Of a stretch of 64,000 bases of DNA, positions 13,257 through 27,300 are shown piece by piece; position 1 is the stretch's first letter; each line of letters begins with the position of its first letter. The DNA is taken from the NCBI GenBank assembly GCA_038501195.1, contig JBBPUQ010000003.1, positions 2,620,501-2,684,500 on the forward strand, read 5' to 3'. The translations under genes and the position numbers were made by a program. The notes beneath the pieces are model-generated. The model did no database searches, was not told the origin of the DNA, and saw nothing but the letters and a program-made list of their open reading frames with translations. The stretch comes from Nemania diffusa (lineage: Eukaryota; Ascomycota; Sordariomycetes; Xylariales; Xylariaceae).

Positions 13257-13700
13257 TTTAATAAATATAAATATAAATTTATTAATATTAAATATATAAT
13301 ATATATATTTAAAAAAAGCTATTATTTTTTTATAATAAAATAAAAATTTATAATTTTTATTTATTTTATTTTTAAATTATTAAAATTTATATTTTTATTA
13401 TAAATATTATAAATAAATTAAATTAAAAATAAAATAAATAATTATAAATTATATAATATATAAATAATAAAAAGTTAATAATTTATTATTTTAAATTTTA
13501 AAAAATATAATTTAATAAATAATAATTTTATATAAAATATTTAATAATTATTTAAAAATTTTAAATATTATATAAAAATTATATAATATAATAATAATAA
13601 AAAACTAATATAAAATAAAATAATTTATTAATAAATTAATATTTTAAAAAATATTTTAAATAATAATTTTTAAAAAATAATATTATAAATTAATTTTAAT
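13257..13700 (+). repeat. Direct repeat C, copy 1 (diverged)
   Basis: A longer and more diverged repeat that aligns with about 20330-20850. Shared blocks include AAATTTATTAATATTAAATA near the start, an AAAGCTATT word, ATTTATATTTTTATTATAAA in the middle, and TATAAAATAAAATAATTTAT near the end. Exact limits would need an alignment. Confidence 0.65.
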
Positions 13701-14195
13701 TTAATTTATAAATTATATAATTTATTTAATTATTATATTAATAAAAAAAATATAATTATAATATATAATTTAAATTAATTAATTTAATAATTTAAAAATA
13801 ATATAATATTAAAAATATTAATATAATAATTTAATTTTTTATTATTATATTAATTATTTTAAATAAAAAGTTATATTATTATTTATTATAATATATAATT
13901 AAAACTTTTTTAATTTTATTTAAGTTTTATTAAAAAATTATATATTAAATTATTATTATAAATTATAATTAAATTTTTATAATTAATTTTAATTTAATTA
14001 TAATAATATTATAATTTAATAAAATATTAATAAATTAATATAAATATAAATATTTATTATTAAAAAATAAATATATTATAATATAAATAAATTATTTAAA
14101 TAAATATTTATATAAAATTAAAAATAAAAAAATTAAACTTTTAAAAATAATTTTAATAAATTTATAAAATATATAATTTAAACAATAAAAATTTA

Positions 14196-14359
14196 ATAAT
14201 AAAATTATTAAATTATAATTAATTATAATTAATATAAAAAAAATAATAATATAATTTTTTATTTATTAATATTTAATATCAATTAATAAAAAATAAAAAA
14301 TTATATTATTATTTTTTTTATATTAATTATAATTAATTATAATTTAATAATTTTATTAT
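14196..14359. repeat. Palindrome with arms of about 70-80 bp in the AT core
   Basis: The left arm (14196-14265) contains AATAATAAAATTATTAAATT and continues through TTAATATAAAAAAAATAATA; the right arm (14290-14359) is its reverse complement with essentially no mismatch. The centre is near 14277. Confidence 0.85.
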
Positions 14360-16169
14360 TTATATATAAATGTTTTTTTTTTTTTTTTAAATTTTAATTA
14401 ATATATTAATAATATATTTAATTTAATTATTATTTATTATATTTATAAAAAATCTTTAAATATTAAATAATTATTATTAAAAATTAAAAATTAAAAATAT
14501 ATAATATTTAATTAAATAATTAATAATAATAATAATAAAGTTTTAATATTTTTTTAAAATAAATTATTTATAAAATTATTTAAAATATTATTATATTTAT
14601 ATATAAATTATTTATATATATATATATATATTTAAATTTTATAAATTTTAATTAATTTTTTTAATTTTTTAATTTTTTAAATAACTTTTAAAAAATATAA
14701 TTATATATATTTATATATATAAATAATATTAAATAATTAAATATAATAATTTTTTATATAATATAATATATAAAAGTATTATTTATAAAACATTAAATTA
14801 ATAATATATTTTATTTATTATTAATATTTTTATTAATATTTAAAATTAATTTATAATTATTTTTAATATTAATAATATAAAAAATAAAAAAGATTATATA
14901 AATTATATATTATAATTATAGTTTTTTTTATTTTTTATTAATTTATATTAATTAATTATTTTTAAAATTTTTTATATTAATAAAAGTTTTTAAAAATATT
15001 AAATAAATAAATTTATATAAAAACAATATATTTTTAAAAAAAACTATAATAATTTTTTAACTTTTATTTATTATATTAATTATTTTAATAAAAAATTATA
15101 TTATTAATATTAATATATAATAAAAACTTTTATAATATTTTTTTTATTTTTATAATAAATTATTTTATTATATAAATTTATAAATAATATTATAATTTAT
15201 ATTATAAAATATATTTATATTTAAATAAAAAAATTTTATTATTTATTTAAAATAATAAATTTATTTAAAATTTAATAAAAAAATTAAAATAATAAATTAA
15301 AAAGTTTTTATATAAATATATTAATTTAATTAAAAAAATTAAATATATTTTTTAGTTTTATATTTAAAAATATATAATATTATTTAATTTTTAAATTTAT
15401 AATTAATATTATATTTTTTATAATTTATTAATTTATTAAAAACTTATATATTAAATTAATATTAATTATTAATTTATTTATAATAATATTATATTTAATA
15501 AAATCTTAATAAATTAATAAAAATAACTATATAATTATTATTAATTATATTAATATAATTATAAATGTTTAATTTTAAAAAATAAATATATTAAAATATA
15601 ATTTAATTATTTTTTTATAATTTTATTATTTATTTAAATAAATTAAAATAAATTATATTAATTAATATTTATAAATAAAATAATATTTATATATATTTAT
15701 AAATATAATTAAAAAATTAATATTATTAATATTTTTAATAATATTAATAAAATATATTATATATAATATATTTTTTAAATTAATTAAATAAAATATAAAT
15801 AATTTATAATATTAACTATTATTTTTAATTAATTTTTTATATATTTATATATTATAAATTATTTAATTTATTTTATTATATAATAAAATATTAAAATTAT
15901 ATATATATTATTAAATTAATTAATATATAAATAAATTAAATTTATAATTATAATAAAAAAAATTAATATTATTAATATTTTTAATAATATTAATAATATA
16001 TATTATATATAATTAAAAATTATTTTAATAAAAAAAAATTTTATATTATAATAACTTTTATTAATAATAAAATAAAAACTTTTTTAGTTTTTTTTTTATT
16101 AATAAATTATTTTATTATAAACTTATATATTAAATTAATATTAACTATTAAAATATTATTAATAATTTA

Positions 16170-16322
16170 TTTATAATTAAATAATAACAATTTAATTTAT
16201 TAATTATATAATTTAATTAATTATTATATATAATAAATATATAATTAAACTTTTATTATTTATATATAAAAGCTTTTTTTTTATTTTTTAATTAATTTAT
16301 TTATAATATATTTAATTTAATT
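16170..16322 (+). repeat. Direct repeat B, copy 1
   Basis: About 150 bp, also present at 20860-21009; both contain TATATAATAAATATATAATT followed by AAACTTTTATTATTTATATA. Copy 1 has AAAAGCTTTT where copy 2 has AAAACTTTT, and CAATTT where copy 2 has TGATTT. Confidence 0.8.
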
Positions 16323-16576
16323 ATTATTTAAGTATATTTATTATATATAAATTAACTTTTTATTTTAATTTATAAATTATATATATATATATTATATATT
16401 AAATTAATATTTTTTTATTTTTATAAATTTAAATAATAAAACTTTTATATAAATTATATATTAAATTTTTTTATTTATTTAAAAGTTATAAAAATATAAC
16501 AATTTTAATATTTAATATTTAAATATTATTGATAAATTATTAATAAATAATAATATTTTAAAAAATTTAAAAATAT

Positions 16577-17550
16577 AATTTTATTATATTTAAACATTTT
16601 TATTATAATTAATATAAAATATATTTATATTATATAAAATAACTACTTTTTTTATAAATTATATTTTTATAAATTATTTATATTATATAATTTTATATAT
16701 AAATTAAAATATATATTAATAAATTTAAAAAAATAAATAAAATTTAAAAAATTAATATATTAATATTAAAAATTATAAAAAAATTTAAATAATAATAATA
16801 AATTTTTATTTATTTTTATATTAACTTAATTAATTTTTAAAAATAATTATAAATAAAATTATAAAATTAAAAAAAATATTAATATTTTAAAAATTATATA
16901 ATATTTTATAAATTAATAACTATTTATTTTTATTATTTTTATTTAAATTTTTATTAATTAAAAGTTTTATAATTTTTAAATAAATTTATATAAAACTTTA
17001 TATTAAAATTATATTATATAATTATAAATTATATATTTTATATATAAAATTTTATAAAAATTATAAAATTTTTAATTAATAAAAATTTAAATAAAAATAA
17101 TAAAAATAAATAGTTATTAATTTATAAAATATTATATAATTTTTAAAATATTAATATTTTTTTAATTTTATAATTTTATTTATAATTATTTTTAAAGATT
17201 AATTAATTTAATAAACTTTTTATTTTTAATATAATATTAATAGTTTTATTAATAATTTATATATAATAATATTATTAATTATTTTTAAAAATTAATTAAA
17301 TTAATATAAAAATAAACAAAAATTTATTATTATTATTTAAACTTTTTTATAATTTTTAATATTAATATATTAATTTTTTAAATTTTTTTTAATTTGTAAA
17401 CTTTATTAATATATATTTTAATTTATATATAAAACTTATATAATATAAATAATTTATAAAAATATAACTTATAAAAAAAGTAATTATTTTATATAATATA
17501 AATATATTTTATATTAATTATAATAAAAATATTTAAATATAATAAAATTA
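16577..17550. repeat. Large palindrome of about 970 bp in the AT core
   Basis: Two arms of roughly 450-480 bp face each other around a centre near 17020-17060. Segments such as AATAACTATTTATTTTTATT (left, near 16915) reappear as the exact reverse complement near 17100-17120, and the outer segments at 16600-16720 pair with 17400-17530. There are small indels and scattered transitions. The left arm keeps AAACATTTTTA where the right arm has AAATATTTTTA on the paired strand, a C/T difference. Confidence 0.85.
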
Positions 17551-17671
17551 ATTAATATTTAATTAAATTAAAAATAAAAAATCATTTAATTAAATAAAAA
17601 TTTTATTATTTATTATTAATTTAAATATTATTATAAAAAAAACAATTAAATTATAAAATATAATTAAATAT

Positions 17672-17932
17672 ATTAATTTAATTTTATATAATCGATTATA
17701 TATAGCAAAACTAAAGCAAAATATAATATTGTAATTATATAATATTATTATTGTTTTTTTATTAATAAAAAAAATTTATATATATAATATATATATATAA
17801 ATTATATAAATTTATTAATAATTTATTAATATTATATATAATAAAATATAATTAATTATTTAATAAATAAATAATAAATTATATAAAAAAAAATTAAATA
17901 TATATTAACTATAATTAATATTATTATTTTAA
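17672..17932 (+). repeat. Direct repeat A, copy 1
   Basis: About 260 bp, repeated at 19965-20222. Copy 1 keeps ATCGATTA, TATAGCAAAACTAAAGC and TATTGTAATT where copy 2 has ATTAATTA, TATAACAAAACTAAAAC and TATTATAATT. Nearly all substitutions are C/T or G/A transitions. Confidence 0.85.
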
Positions 17933-19964
17933 TAGTTATAAAAAGAATTTTTAATTATAGTTTTTTTTATATATATATTTTTTTTATTTTTTTTATATAT
18001 ATTTTTATTTATATATATAATTTATTAATTAAAAGTAATACTTTTAATATTTAGTTTAATACTTTTTTTATTAATATATTAATTAAGTTATTTTTTTTAT
18101 TAATTTAAAATATTTTTAAAATTTTTTAAAAAGTTATATAAAAAATAATTATATTATTAAATTTATTAATTATTTTATATAATTTATTAATTAATATATT
18201 ATTAATTATTTATTTATATTTATTTAAATTTTAATAAATAATATTATTAAAAATTTTAAATTTTAAATTTTAAATTAATATTATTTTTTATATAAGTTTT
18301 TATAACTAATATAATTAAAATTTTAATTTATAATATTATATTTATATTATTTATAAATAAATTATTTATAAAAATAAAAAACTTTTTATAATATAAATTC
18401 AAAAATATAAACATTTGTTTATAATTATAATTATTAATTTATTATTTAATTTATTTATTTAAAATAATTATATTAACTTTTTATAAATTAATAATTTAAA
18501 TAATAATAAATAAATTATAAAAAATTTTTAATTAATAAATATTATTTATATATATATTTTAAATATATTAAAAAATATATTATTATATAAAGTTTTTTAT
18601 ATAAAAATGAATTTTAATTAATTATATAATTTAACTTTTTTAAATTAATATAATATATTTATTTATAAATATAATTTAAATATTATTAAATTTAATTAAA
18701 TTATTTTTATTTAAAATTTGTTTAAGTTTAGTTTTAAATTTTATTATATAAAATTAAAAATATTGTTTATTTATAAATTTAATAATATTAAAATTTTAAA
18801 ACTATTATTAATAATTAATAAATAAAAATTATATAAAAAAACAATTATTTTAAATTTTTAATAATAATATTTATAATATATTTTAAATTAATATAAACTT
18901 AATTTAATTAATTTATATAATAATTATATAATTTATAATATAGTTTTTTTAAAATATTTATTTTTAAGTTTAATAAATAAATATATATAAATTTTTATAT
19001 AAATTTATTAATTAATTATATATATATTTATATAATATTTTATAATTTATATATTTTATTATAGTTTTAAATTAAAATAAATTTAAAAATTAAAATTAAT
19101 TGTTAATTTATTTATTAAATTATTAATAATTATATAAATATAATATTTTTTTTTAAATTGTTATATTTTTATATAATTAATTAAAACTTTTTATATAATT
19201 AAATAATTTTATTTTTAACTTTTTATATAAACTTTAATTTAAAAATTTAAATATTATAATATTTATTAAAGTTATATTTTATAAATTTAAATATTTTTTA
19301 TATAAATAATTTATTAATTTTTATTATATTAAATTTTTTAAAAAAAAGTTTAAATATATTAATAATATTATTTATTTATAATTTAATAACTAGTTTATAA
19401 TTTATTTTTCTTAATTAAAAAAATATAAAATTTAATTATATAAAAAAATTAAAAATTATATTAATTTTTTAAATTAGTTTTTTTTTTTTATATAATATTT
19501 ATTAAAATAAATAATATATTATTTTTATTGTTTTATTTTATATTTTTTATTATATAAAAATAAAGTTTAATTTATATATATTAAAATTTTATAAATTTAT
19601 TAATTATATTAATTATAATATTAAATTTTTTAATAGTTTATATTTTATATAGTTTATTTTAGTTTTATTTTTTTTGCTATATAAATATTTTATATAAAAT
19701 AAAACTGTTTTATTAATTAATTATATAATTAATTTTAATTATAATTTGTTTTTTTTAAAATATTTTTATAGCTTTTTTTAATAGTTTTTACTTTTTATAT
19801 AATATTAAAAAATAAAATAAAAATTTAATTAATTTATAAACAATTATTAAAAATAAATAATATTAATATAAAACTATTAAATTTTATAATATTATTTAAA
19901 ACTTATTAATTTATAATATATTACTATTAAATAAAAAAAGTTAATATAATTATTAATTAATATT

Positions 19965-20222
19965 GATTTAATTTTATATAATTAATTATATATAACAAAA
20001 CTAAAACAAAATATAATATTATAATTATATAATACTATTGTTGTTTTTTTATTTAAAAAAAAATCTTTATATATATAATATATATATATAAATTATATAA
20101 ATTTATTAATAATTTATTAATATTATATATAATAAAGTATAATTAACTATTTAATAAATAAATAATAAATTATATAAAAAAAATTTAAATATATATTAAT
20201 TATAATTAATATTGCTATTTTA
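19965..20222 (+). repeat. Direct repeat A, copy 2
   Basis: Second copy of the 260 bp repeat at 17672-17932. It keeps AATACTATTGTTG where copy 1 has AATATTATTATTG, so each copy has lost different C/G positions. Confidence 0.85.
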
Positions 20223-20329
20223 ATAAAATATATATATAATTTTTATATAATTAATTTATTATTTAAAAATATTATTTTTAAAACTATTTTTTAAATAAAA
20301 AAAGTTATAAATATTTATATATATAAATA

Positions 20330-20850
20330 ATTTAATAAATATAAATATAAATTTATTAATATTAAATATATATTATATTTATATATATATATATAAAGCT
20401 ATTTTATTAAAAACTATTTTAAAATAATAAAAAATTAAAAATTAAAACTATAGTTTTTAATTTTTTTATTTTTAAATTATATTTAAATTATTTTTTAATT
20501 ATTAAAATTTATATTTTTATTATAAATATAATATAAAAACTAAATTTATAAAACAAAATAAATAAATTAAATAAAAAATAAATTATAAATTTATAAATTA
20601 TATAATATATAAAAAATAAAAAATTATTTATTTATTAATTTAAATTTTAAAAAATAATAATATTAAAAATAATAATTTAATATAAATAATAAATAAATTA
20701 TATTATATAAAATATTTATTAATTATTTAAATTATTAAAAATTATATAGTAATTATATAATATAATAATTATAAAATAACAATATAAAATAAAATAATTT
20801 ATTTATAAATTAATATATTAAAAAAAAAATAATATTATAAATTAAATATA
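20330..20850 (+). repeat. Direct repeat C, copy 2 (diverged)
   Basis: Partner of 13257-13700. It directly follows direct repeat A copy 2 and precedes direct repeat B copy 2, so A, C and B lie in tandem here and are dispersed elsewhere in the core. Confidence 0.65.
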
Positions 20851-20859
20851 TATTAATTT

Positions 20860-21009
20860 ATAATTAAATAATAATGATTTAATTTAATAATTATATAATT
20901 TAATTAATTATTATATATAATAAATATATAATTAAACTTTTATTATTTATATATAAAACTTTTTTTTATTTTTTAATTAATTTATTTATAATATATTTAA
21001 TTTAATTAT
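20860..21009 (+). repeat. Direct repeat B, copy 2
   Basis: Second copy of the repeat at 16170-16322, with transition and small indel differences. Confidence 0.8.
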
Positions 21010-21399
21010 ATTTATTATAATTATAAATATATATATTATAATATAAATAAATTATTTAAATAAACATTTAAATATATTTTAATATTTTTTTAATTTATTA
21101 TTATTTAAAAAACAATTTTTTATTTTTTTATTTATTTATTTATATTATTATAATTAAAATATATAATTTTTTAATATATTAATTTATAAATTAATATTTA
21201 TTTATTATATATATAATTATATTTTTATTAATTTTAATATTATATTAATTTAAAATATATAATTTAATTTATAAATTATATATTATAAAATTATATTATA
21301 TTTTATTTATTTATTTATTTATTTCTTTATTTATTTATATTTTATATTATAAAATTTCACATTTATTAAAATTAAAACTTTATATTATAAAAAATTATT

Positions 21400-22788
21400 T
21401 ATTAACTTAGTTATTTAATTTTGTTTACTAAGTTTAAGTAAAAAAAAACTTTTGCAAAATTTTTATAACTATCGATTTTATTTTATTTAAAAGTGTACTA
21501 ATTTTTAAAACTTTAATTTAAATATATATTAACTTGTAAACTTTAATATTAACTCGTAAAAACTTAAACTAAATTTAACACAATTATTCATTGTTGTATA
21601 CACTTGCACAAAAGCATATTCCTTTTATCCTTTTTGCAGCTACTTAACTCTTAGTCAATTTGTTAACAAAAACGTTTGAGCTAGCTAGTAGTAGCTTGTT
21701 CAAGCATTTCTGAAATAATTTTAAACAGTTTTACAGTTTTTACGTTTTTATTATTAGCTATAAATGTTAGTATACGTTTGTATAAAGTTGTACAAATACT
21801 TACAAGCTTCTGCATATTTAAATCTTTTTTGTTTTTTATAAAAAATGTACAATGTTACTAGTAAAAAGTATTAGCAGCAAAAACAAGCGCTGCTAAAAAC
21901 GTTAAAGCCAAAAAAAATACACTTGTTAAAAAAGCTACAGCTTTTCGAACTTGCACAAATTTAACAATTTTTAACATTAACTTAATTAAAAACTATATAA
22001 GCTGCAACAGCTAACGCTTGCTGTTAACGACTTGTTTCGATATTGCAGTAAATAAAAGCACTTTTAATTCGAACTTTTTTTGAAATAATAAAGCGAAAAA
22101 TAGTTTATATATATTAGTTTAAGTAGTATTAAAGTTGTACAAAGTTGTACATACAATATTGTCCTTAATATAACAACAAACGTTGTTAAAATTACTTTTA
22201 CAAAAACTATTAAAAAAGCTCTAAGTTTTTGCAATATAGCTATCGAAGTTGTTATAATTGTATAAATATTTCAAACTCTTGCTATTTTAACACTAGAATC
22301 GAATATTAATAATTTTATTATTACTACAATTTTTCTGTTTAAATCTAGCTATTTGCTGCTCACGCTAAGTTTAAGTAGCTCGTTCTACTTAGTAACAAGT
22401 TTTAGCAAAATTAGCTACAGCTTGTTTTATTTAAGCTTTAATTAAACAAAGTTTACTTCTGCAACTTTTATATAACAGTATGTTGCTGTATATATAATAC
22501 AAGATTATATAATATAATAATGTTTATTAATAGTTAATAATACATATAAAAGCTTGTATATATTAATACACTAGTTAACACTTTTGTACAAAGTTGTACA
22601 AATATGTTTCTAAAACTTACTAAAAAATAAATTGTTGTAGCTAAAAAAAAAATCAATAATAATAAATATTCTATATATACCAACAGCTTCTACTATTTTT
22701 AGCTGTATTATATACGCTAACCCAAAAACAACTATAATACCCACTTATAAGGGGTATTTCTATACTTCTTAGGTGTTATTTTAATAAG
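21400..22788. other. Right arm of the element: AT-rich, non-coding
   Basis: Composition like the left arm, with G and C returning abruptly near 21400. No open frame of note. The palindrome TTGTACAA occurs at 21788, 22135, 22584 and 22594, the last two in near-tandem, which resembles the subterminal repeats of some transposons. Confidence 0.6.
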
Positions 22789-22827
22789 AAATTAGTTTTC
22801 GAACAGTTAGCCCTTTGGGTTGCCGTA
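22789..22827 (-). repeat. Right terminal inverted repeat of the 14.2 kb element
   Basis: 39 bp; read on the minus strand it starts TACGGCAACCC and ends ACTAATTT. It matches the left end in 37 of 39 positions. The CACTGT duplication follows at 22828-22833. Confidence 0.9.
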
Positions 22828-22942
22828 CACTGTCCGGGGCGCGCACATACTGTTGCCAGCTCGGCGGCTCTTGCGCGGAAGACCGACAGACTAATATGCA
22901 GGCGGCCGGCCAGAGGCTTGAGACGAGTGAGCGTGTGTGCAT
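22828..22942 (-). pseudogene. GH78 alpha-L-rhamnosidase, 5' fragment with signal peptide
   Basis: From an ATG at 22942 the minus strand encodes MHTRSLVSSLWPAACILVCR followed by SSAQEPPSWQQYVRAPDS, then meets the element. The first 24 or so residues form a secretion signal (short basic start, hydrophobic stretch, cleavage after SSAQ). Joining 22942-22834 to 8653 continues the frame as APDS-AIVRPATIL, the normal start of the mature fungal GH78 fold. Together with the 3' part the uninterrupted gene would encode 698 aa, a usual length for the family. An in-frame Met upstream (23056) is possible but would bury the signal peptide. Confidence 0.85.
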
Positions 22943-24358
22943 TGCGTCTCCAAGTTCCCGCTTATCCCGGCAACATATAGCAGACACGAAGCTTCGTGTA
23001 AGGTGAAAAGGGAAATAGATAGGCAGGAAACCGAGTGCAACAATTAAATAACCCAAGTTTCACACCCTTGGCTTCGTTCACCCCATCACACGTTCAAGAT
23101 TAAAGAATGAGGGAGGCCTAGCAGATTTATGGCCGGAACCTCTCGCTTTTTCTCTCGTGCGAGAAGAGGATCAAACCCTAGTCCGATCCTATGATCTACA
23201 GTTCAGAATAAGCCAAACTAGGAAGTCGAAAATGATGCCAACTCGGTACAATGCAAGCCGATTTCTCGGGGTTCCACCGTCGCCACGATTGTCCTGACGC
23301 CCATGGTTCCTCGACGTGCCGTTGTGGCCCGGTGTCCGGTTCCGTTTCCCACCTGCCGCATACGTATGTGTGTATATAGGTATGTGTGGCTGACGGCATC
23401 AATCCAATAGGTAGGTAGTCGATCCATCAAATAATGCCCAAAATATCATAGCTAAGTTGCTATCAACCCCATGTATATTCGGTGTCGGGGTATCGGTAAC
23501 ATTAATTAGAGAGGCAGAGGTTGTTATTGTTCTTAGATCATCCTTCCGCTTAGGATAAATACCCCTTCATCTTATGACCGTTCTTACGGTGTCTGGATAG
23601 CTGTATCTATCGGTCAAAGATAGCAATATTTAATACATAAGTAAGCCATTAGTATAATTTGAGAATTACTTACTTCACTACATTTGAAAGTAGACTTGTG
23701 TGTGTCACAAGGGACCGCTTCGCCCAGTCTTGGCTATCACAAGTCACACAACCTCGTGGCTTAGGCCCTGAGATGGCTTCAACCTCACGTACTCTCGGAT
23801 TGTTGTATTATCGCAATGGTATTATAGAATTATACAGTGGTACATACGATCCACCTTGACAGTAGGTTTAAAGGCGATCGAATGATTAGAAGAATGTCTC
23901 CCCCTCCGTATGGGCAGACGGTCGACATAAGGTGAGTACACTTCTGAGGGATAATTAAGTTGTCTCGCATTGTCATAACTATGCCATATCGTCACGAGGC
24001 GCGAAGAATAGCAAAATTCGTTAACTGTAGAGAGCGTATCGCTTTCCTGAAATAGTATTAAATGCTTCAGCTCTAGTATCATCATGATACGGTGAAACCT
24101 GAAGTCTGCTCTATCGCCTTTGCCTATAGCGTTGTTGAGCAATACGGCCATTCAGACGTCATTCTATATCTATAACGATCGTAATAGCTATAGTTGTAGT
24201 GCTGCTGCTCGCACACTTATGTTTTGAACCCAAAATCACTTTTATCTACTGCCGAAGAACCGAAACACGAGATTATTCTACCTTAGCCATTCTCTTCGAC
24301 ATGCTATAAAGATTGTTAGCCTGTTTCTTGGTGCATGATCTGAGGATTATATCTTAAC
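22943..24358. other. Intergenic region: rhamnosidase promoter and GDH2 3' side
   Basis: Immediately upstream of the rhamnosidase start and downstream of the glutamate dehydrogenase stop. Base composition is ordinary right from the element edge. Small open frames on both strands have no recognisable product. Confidence 0.5.
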
Positions 24359-27300
24359 TTACAAGTCGTAGAAGGCGAATTGGCTAGGTTGGCTGCCAAA
24401 TTCGTATACAAAACGAGATGCTAGGTAGCTTCCGAAAATCGCCCGGAGATAGGCATCTGGAACACGGCTAATGATTGTATCAAGCCCAAGCTTGTCCAAC
24501 AAAAGCTTAGGCAGAGCGTCAGCCAGTACGGATCGCCGGATTTTCTCACTCTTCCATAGATCAGACGCCTGCAGCTCTTCGTCGAGCTCTGTGATAGCGA
24601 CGGACAGCTTATCGGAGAGCACTGAGCGAGGCACGCCGGTTTGCTCGTGTTCTCTCCAGATTGCTTCGAACTCTAGATGAGCGTTCCCACAAATGGTCTG
24701 CTGAACCTGCTTCACATATGCCTTGTAAAAATCGGGTGCTCGGCCTTGCTCATCGCAGCACATGTTCTGTGCGAATCCTTCATCATCGAAGCTGAGCGAT
24801 GCAAGAACCTCGAGCGACGATGATGTAACACCGCCCTTGTTCGCGGACGCATCTTTAAATAGAATGCACCCAGCTTCTTCCAACCGCAGTTTAGCGTCTT
24901 GCGCAATAAACAAATTGGCTCCTTCCACGATATATGGTATTATCGATCTCCCATCCTTGATAAGCCTATTAGCCGTCGAAAGATCAATCGACTCGGGGCG
25001 GCCACCGCAAGGCACAAAGCAGTCTACAAAATCCGAATCTCTCAGGTGGAAAACATTGCGAAACGCGGTTCCGCTGTTAACAAATTCGCCAGAAGGCAAC
25101 GTGAGGTTCGAATCATCGCACAGGACTCGATATCCGTCCTTTGACAGTAATGAAACGTCGTAATGAGAGATCATGGCCCGGTTCTTGGCTAAGCGCTGCA
25201 ACTCCTCTTTGTTGAGGCCATTGGGATCGACGAGAACACCAGAACCGTCTACGATTGCAGTGTATTTCTCATTGCTGAGAAGAATTTCATTGCTTCCCAG
25301 GTCACCATCGGGGCCGCCAGTCTGCATCTTCTTTACCGTAGCAGGATCAAGGTTCAGTTTGCGGTAGATGCCCTTAACATACTCCCGAACTGACAATGTA
25401 GTCATGCCATATGCGTCGTGCGGGATACCACCCAATCTAGGAGACTTCCCCGTGAAGAAGGACTTCCACCAAGGGGCACCTCGGAAACGAGCATGCTCGG
25501 TGGCCCAGTCCACCAAGTCGGCCGTATTCTCATCTGGACCCATAAATAGAATCTCTTCCTTGTCATAAAGATCGACTATAGGATTCTTTATGCCAGGCGT
25601 TTGAGCAGGAAGCAGAAGATCGAGAATGCTATCAATATATTTCTCGAATGCTTCGCGCGCCCTGTCTTGCTCCTTAGCGCCGAGTAGAATAACACCTTTC
25701 GAACCACCTTCTGGAATATCCTTGTTTTTGCGCTGCTGTGTGCTGGCAAGGCCGTAGTTTTCATCAAACAGATTTCTCGCATTGATGCTGAATGCCTCTT
25801 TACTACGGGATTTTACGATTCGGATACCTCCGCGAGCGACGTCCTTGAATCGAAGATGAAAGCCGCGTGCCTCAGCGCTGATAACAAGGAACATGCCATA
25901 CAAGGGACGGGGATATTCTGATTCTGGAAGGAAGGCTGGATCAAGACGGAAACTGAGAGCGACTTTGGTAGGTGTGAAGTAATTCGTCTTTAAAACCGCG
26001 CCGTTGAATATACGGAACGCAGTCATCACCATTTCGTCGTGTTCATTGGACACCTCCCGACTAATCTTTTCCTTAAGATGAGCATCGGAGAGAATGTCAA
26101 CCGAAGAAGATGGAGCAACCACGTGCCGCTCAAACCCCGGACCGACAGCTAGATGAACATGGGCAAAAGCTGCATAGAGTGATCTGACTAGTTCAGGGTA
26201 GGACGAGATAATCTCTAGGATGTAATCGGGAGTAAATGTTTCAGTGCGCAGGCGGCGCTTCAGCTTAGAGAGCATCTCCGCGTGCGCCGCGTTAGTAGCA
26301 TTTAGGGCATTCCTGATAGATGCATACTCCGGGCCCAGGCGGTTTAAGAAATGCTGAATAAACACCCAAACGCAGTGCCCGTAAACAGTTTCCTGTAGGC
26401 TGAGCTGGCCGGACGCAAACAACGGGTGGAGCTTGTTCTGCGGGATACAGTACAAGAGAGAGATTTCTTTGGTGATCTGGTGGATTGATTGCTCGATGGG
26501 CATAGGCTTGGTTTCAAGGTTTGCCGCCGGCTTCAGGTAGATACTCATGACGGTAATACCGTTAGAGAATTGTTCCACGTATTTCCTTGAGCTAGTAACC
26601 CCGTAGTAGTGGTACAAGTCACTCAAGGCGCTAAAAATGCCGCGGGCAGTACGGGAACGGAATGCAACAACAAGTCGTTTTTCCTCGGTTCCCTCAATGT
26701 CGAATACTTCAATCACCGGGCCTGTACGGTTGACAGCCAGCTTGATGATGTCATGGTATATCAGCTTGGTATTCTTAGTCGCCTTCGTCAGAAACATTCT
26801 GTCACTGATAACTTCAAGGCGAGTCTCATCCGGGTCTGGCCTTGAGTCCACGAACTGGCACTGGTAAACGAAGTAGCAACGTAATGACGTGTTAGATGAT
26901 TTATCGTTAGATAGAGATACGGGCGAGCGAAAGGTCTCAACCCGGAATCTCTTGTCGGGATCTGCGTGATCAAGATACTTCGCTTCCAGTCTATTCTCGT
27001 AACGCGGGCCTTTGAGGTTAGAAAGTCCAGGGACACTTGTATCAATGTAGATGGCGTGGTCCACAGCTTCCATATCCAGCTGGATCTCTTCACGCTTGTC
27101 TATGCGTGAATGGGCCGCGACCTTGGCGGCATACATCGAGGTGATGATTGTTGCGATAACATCTGCTTTCTCCATCTGAAAGTAGACATCGTCGATGCCT
27201 AATTCATTATAGAACCAAGATATCTGCTCATCCAGATGTGAAACAGGGATCCAGTTCTCCTTCGTGATGATTTCCTTGACTAAGGCTCGTTAGCAACATA

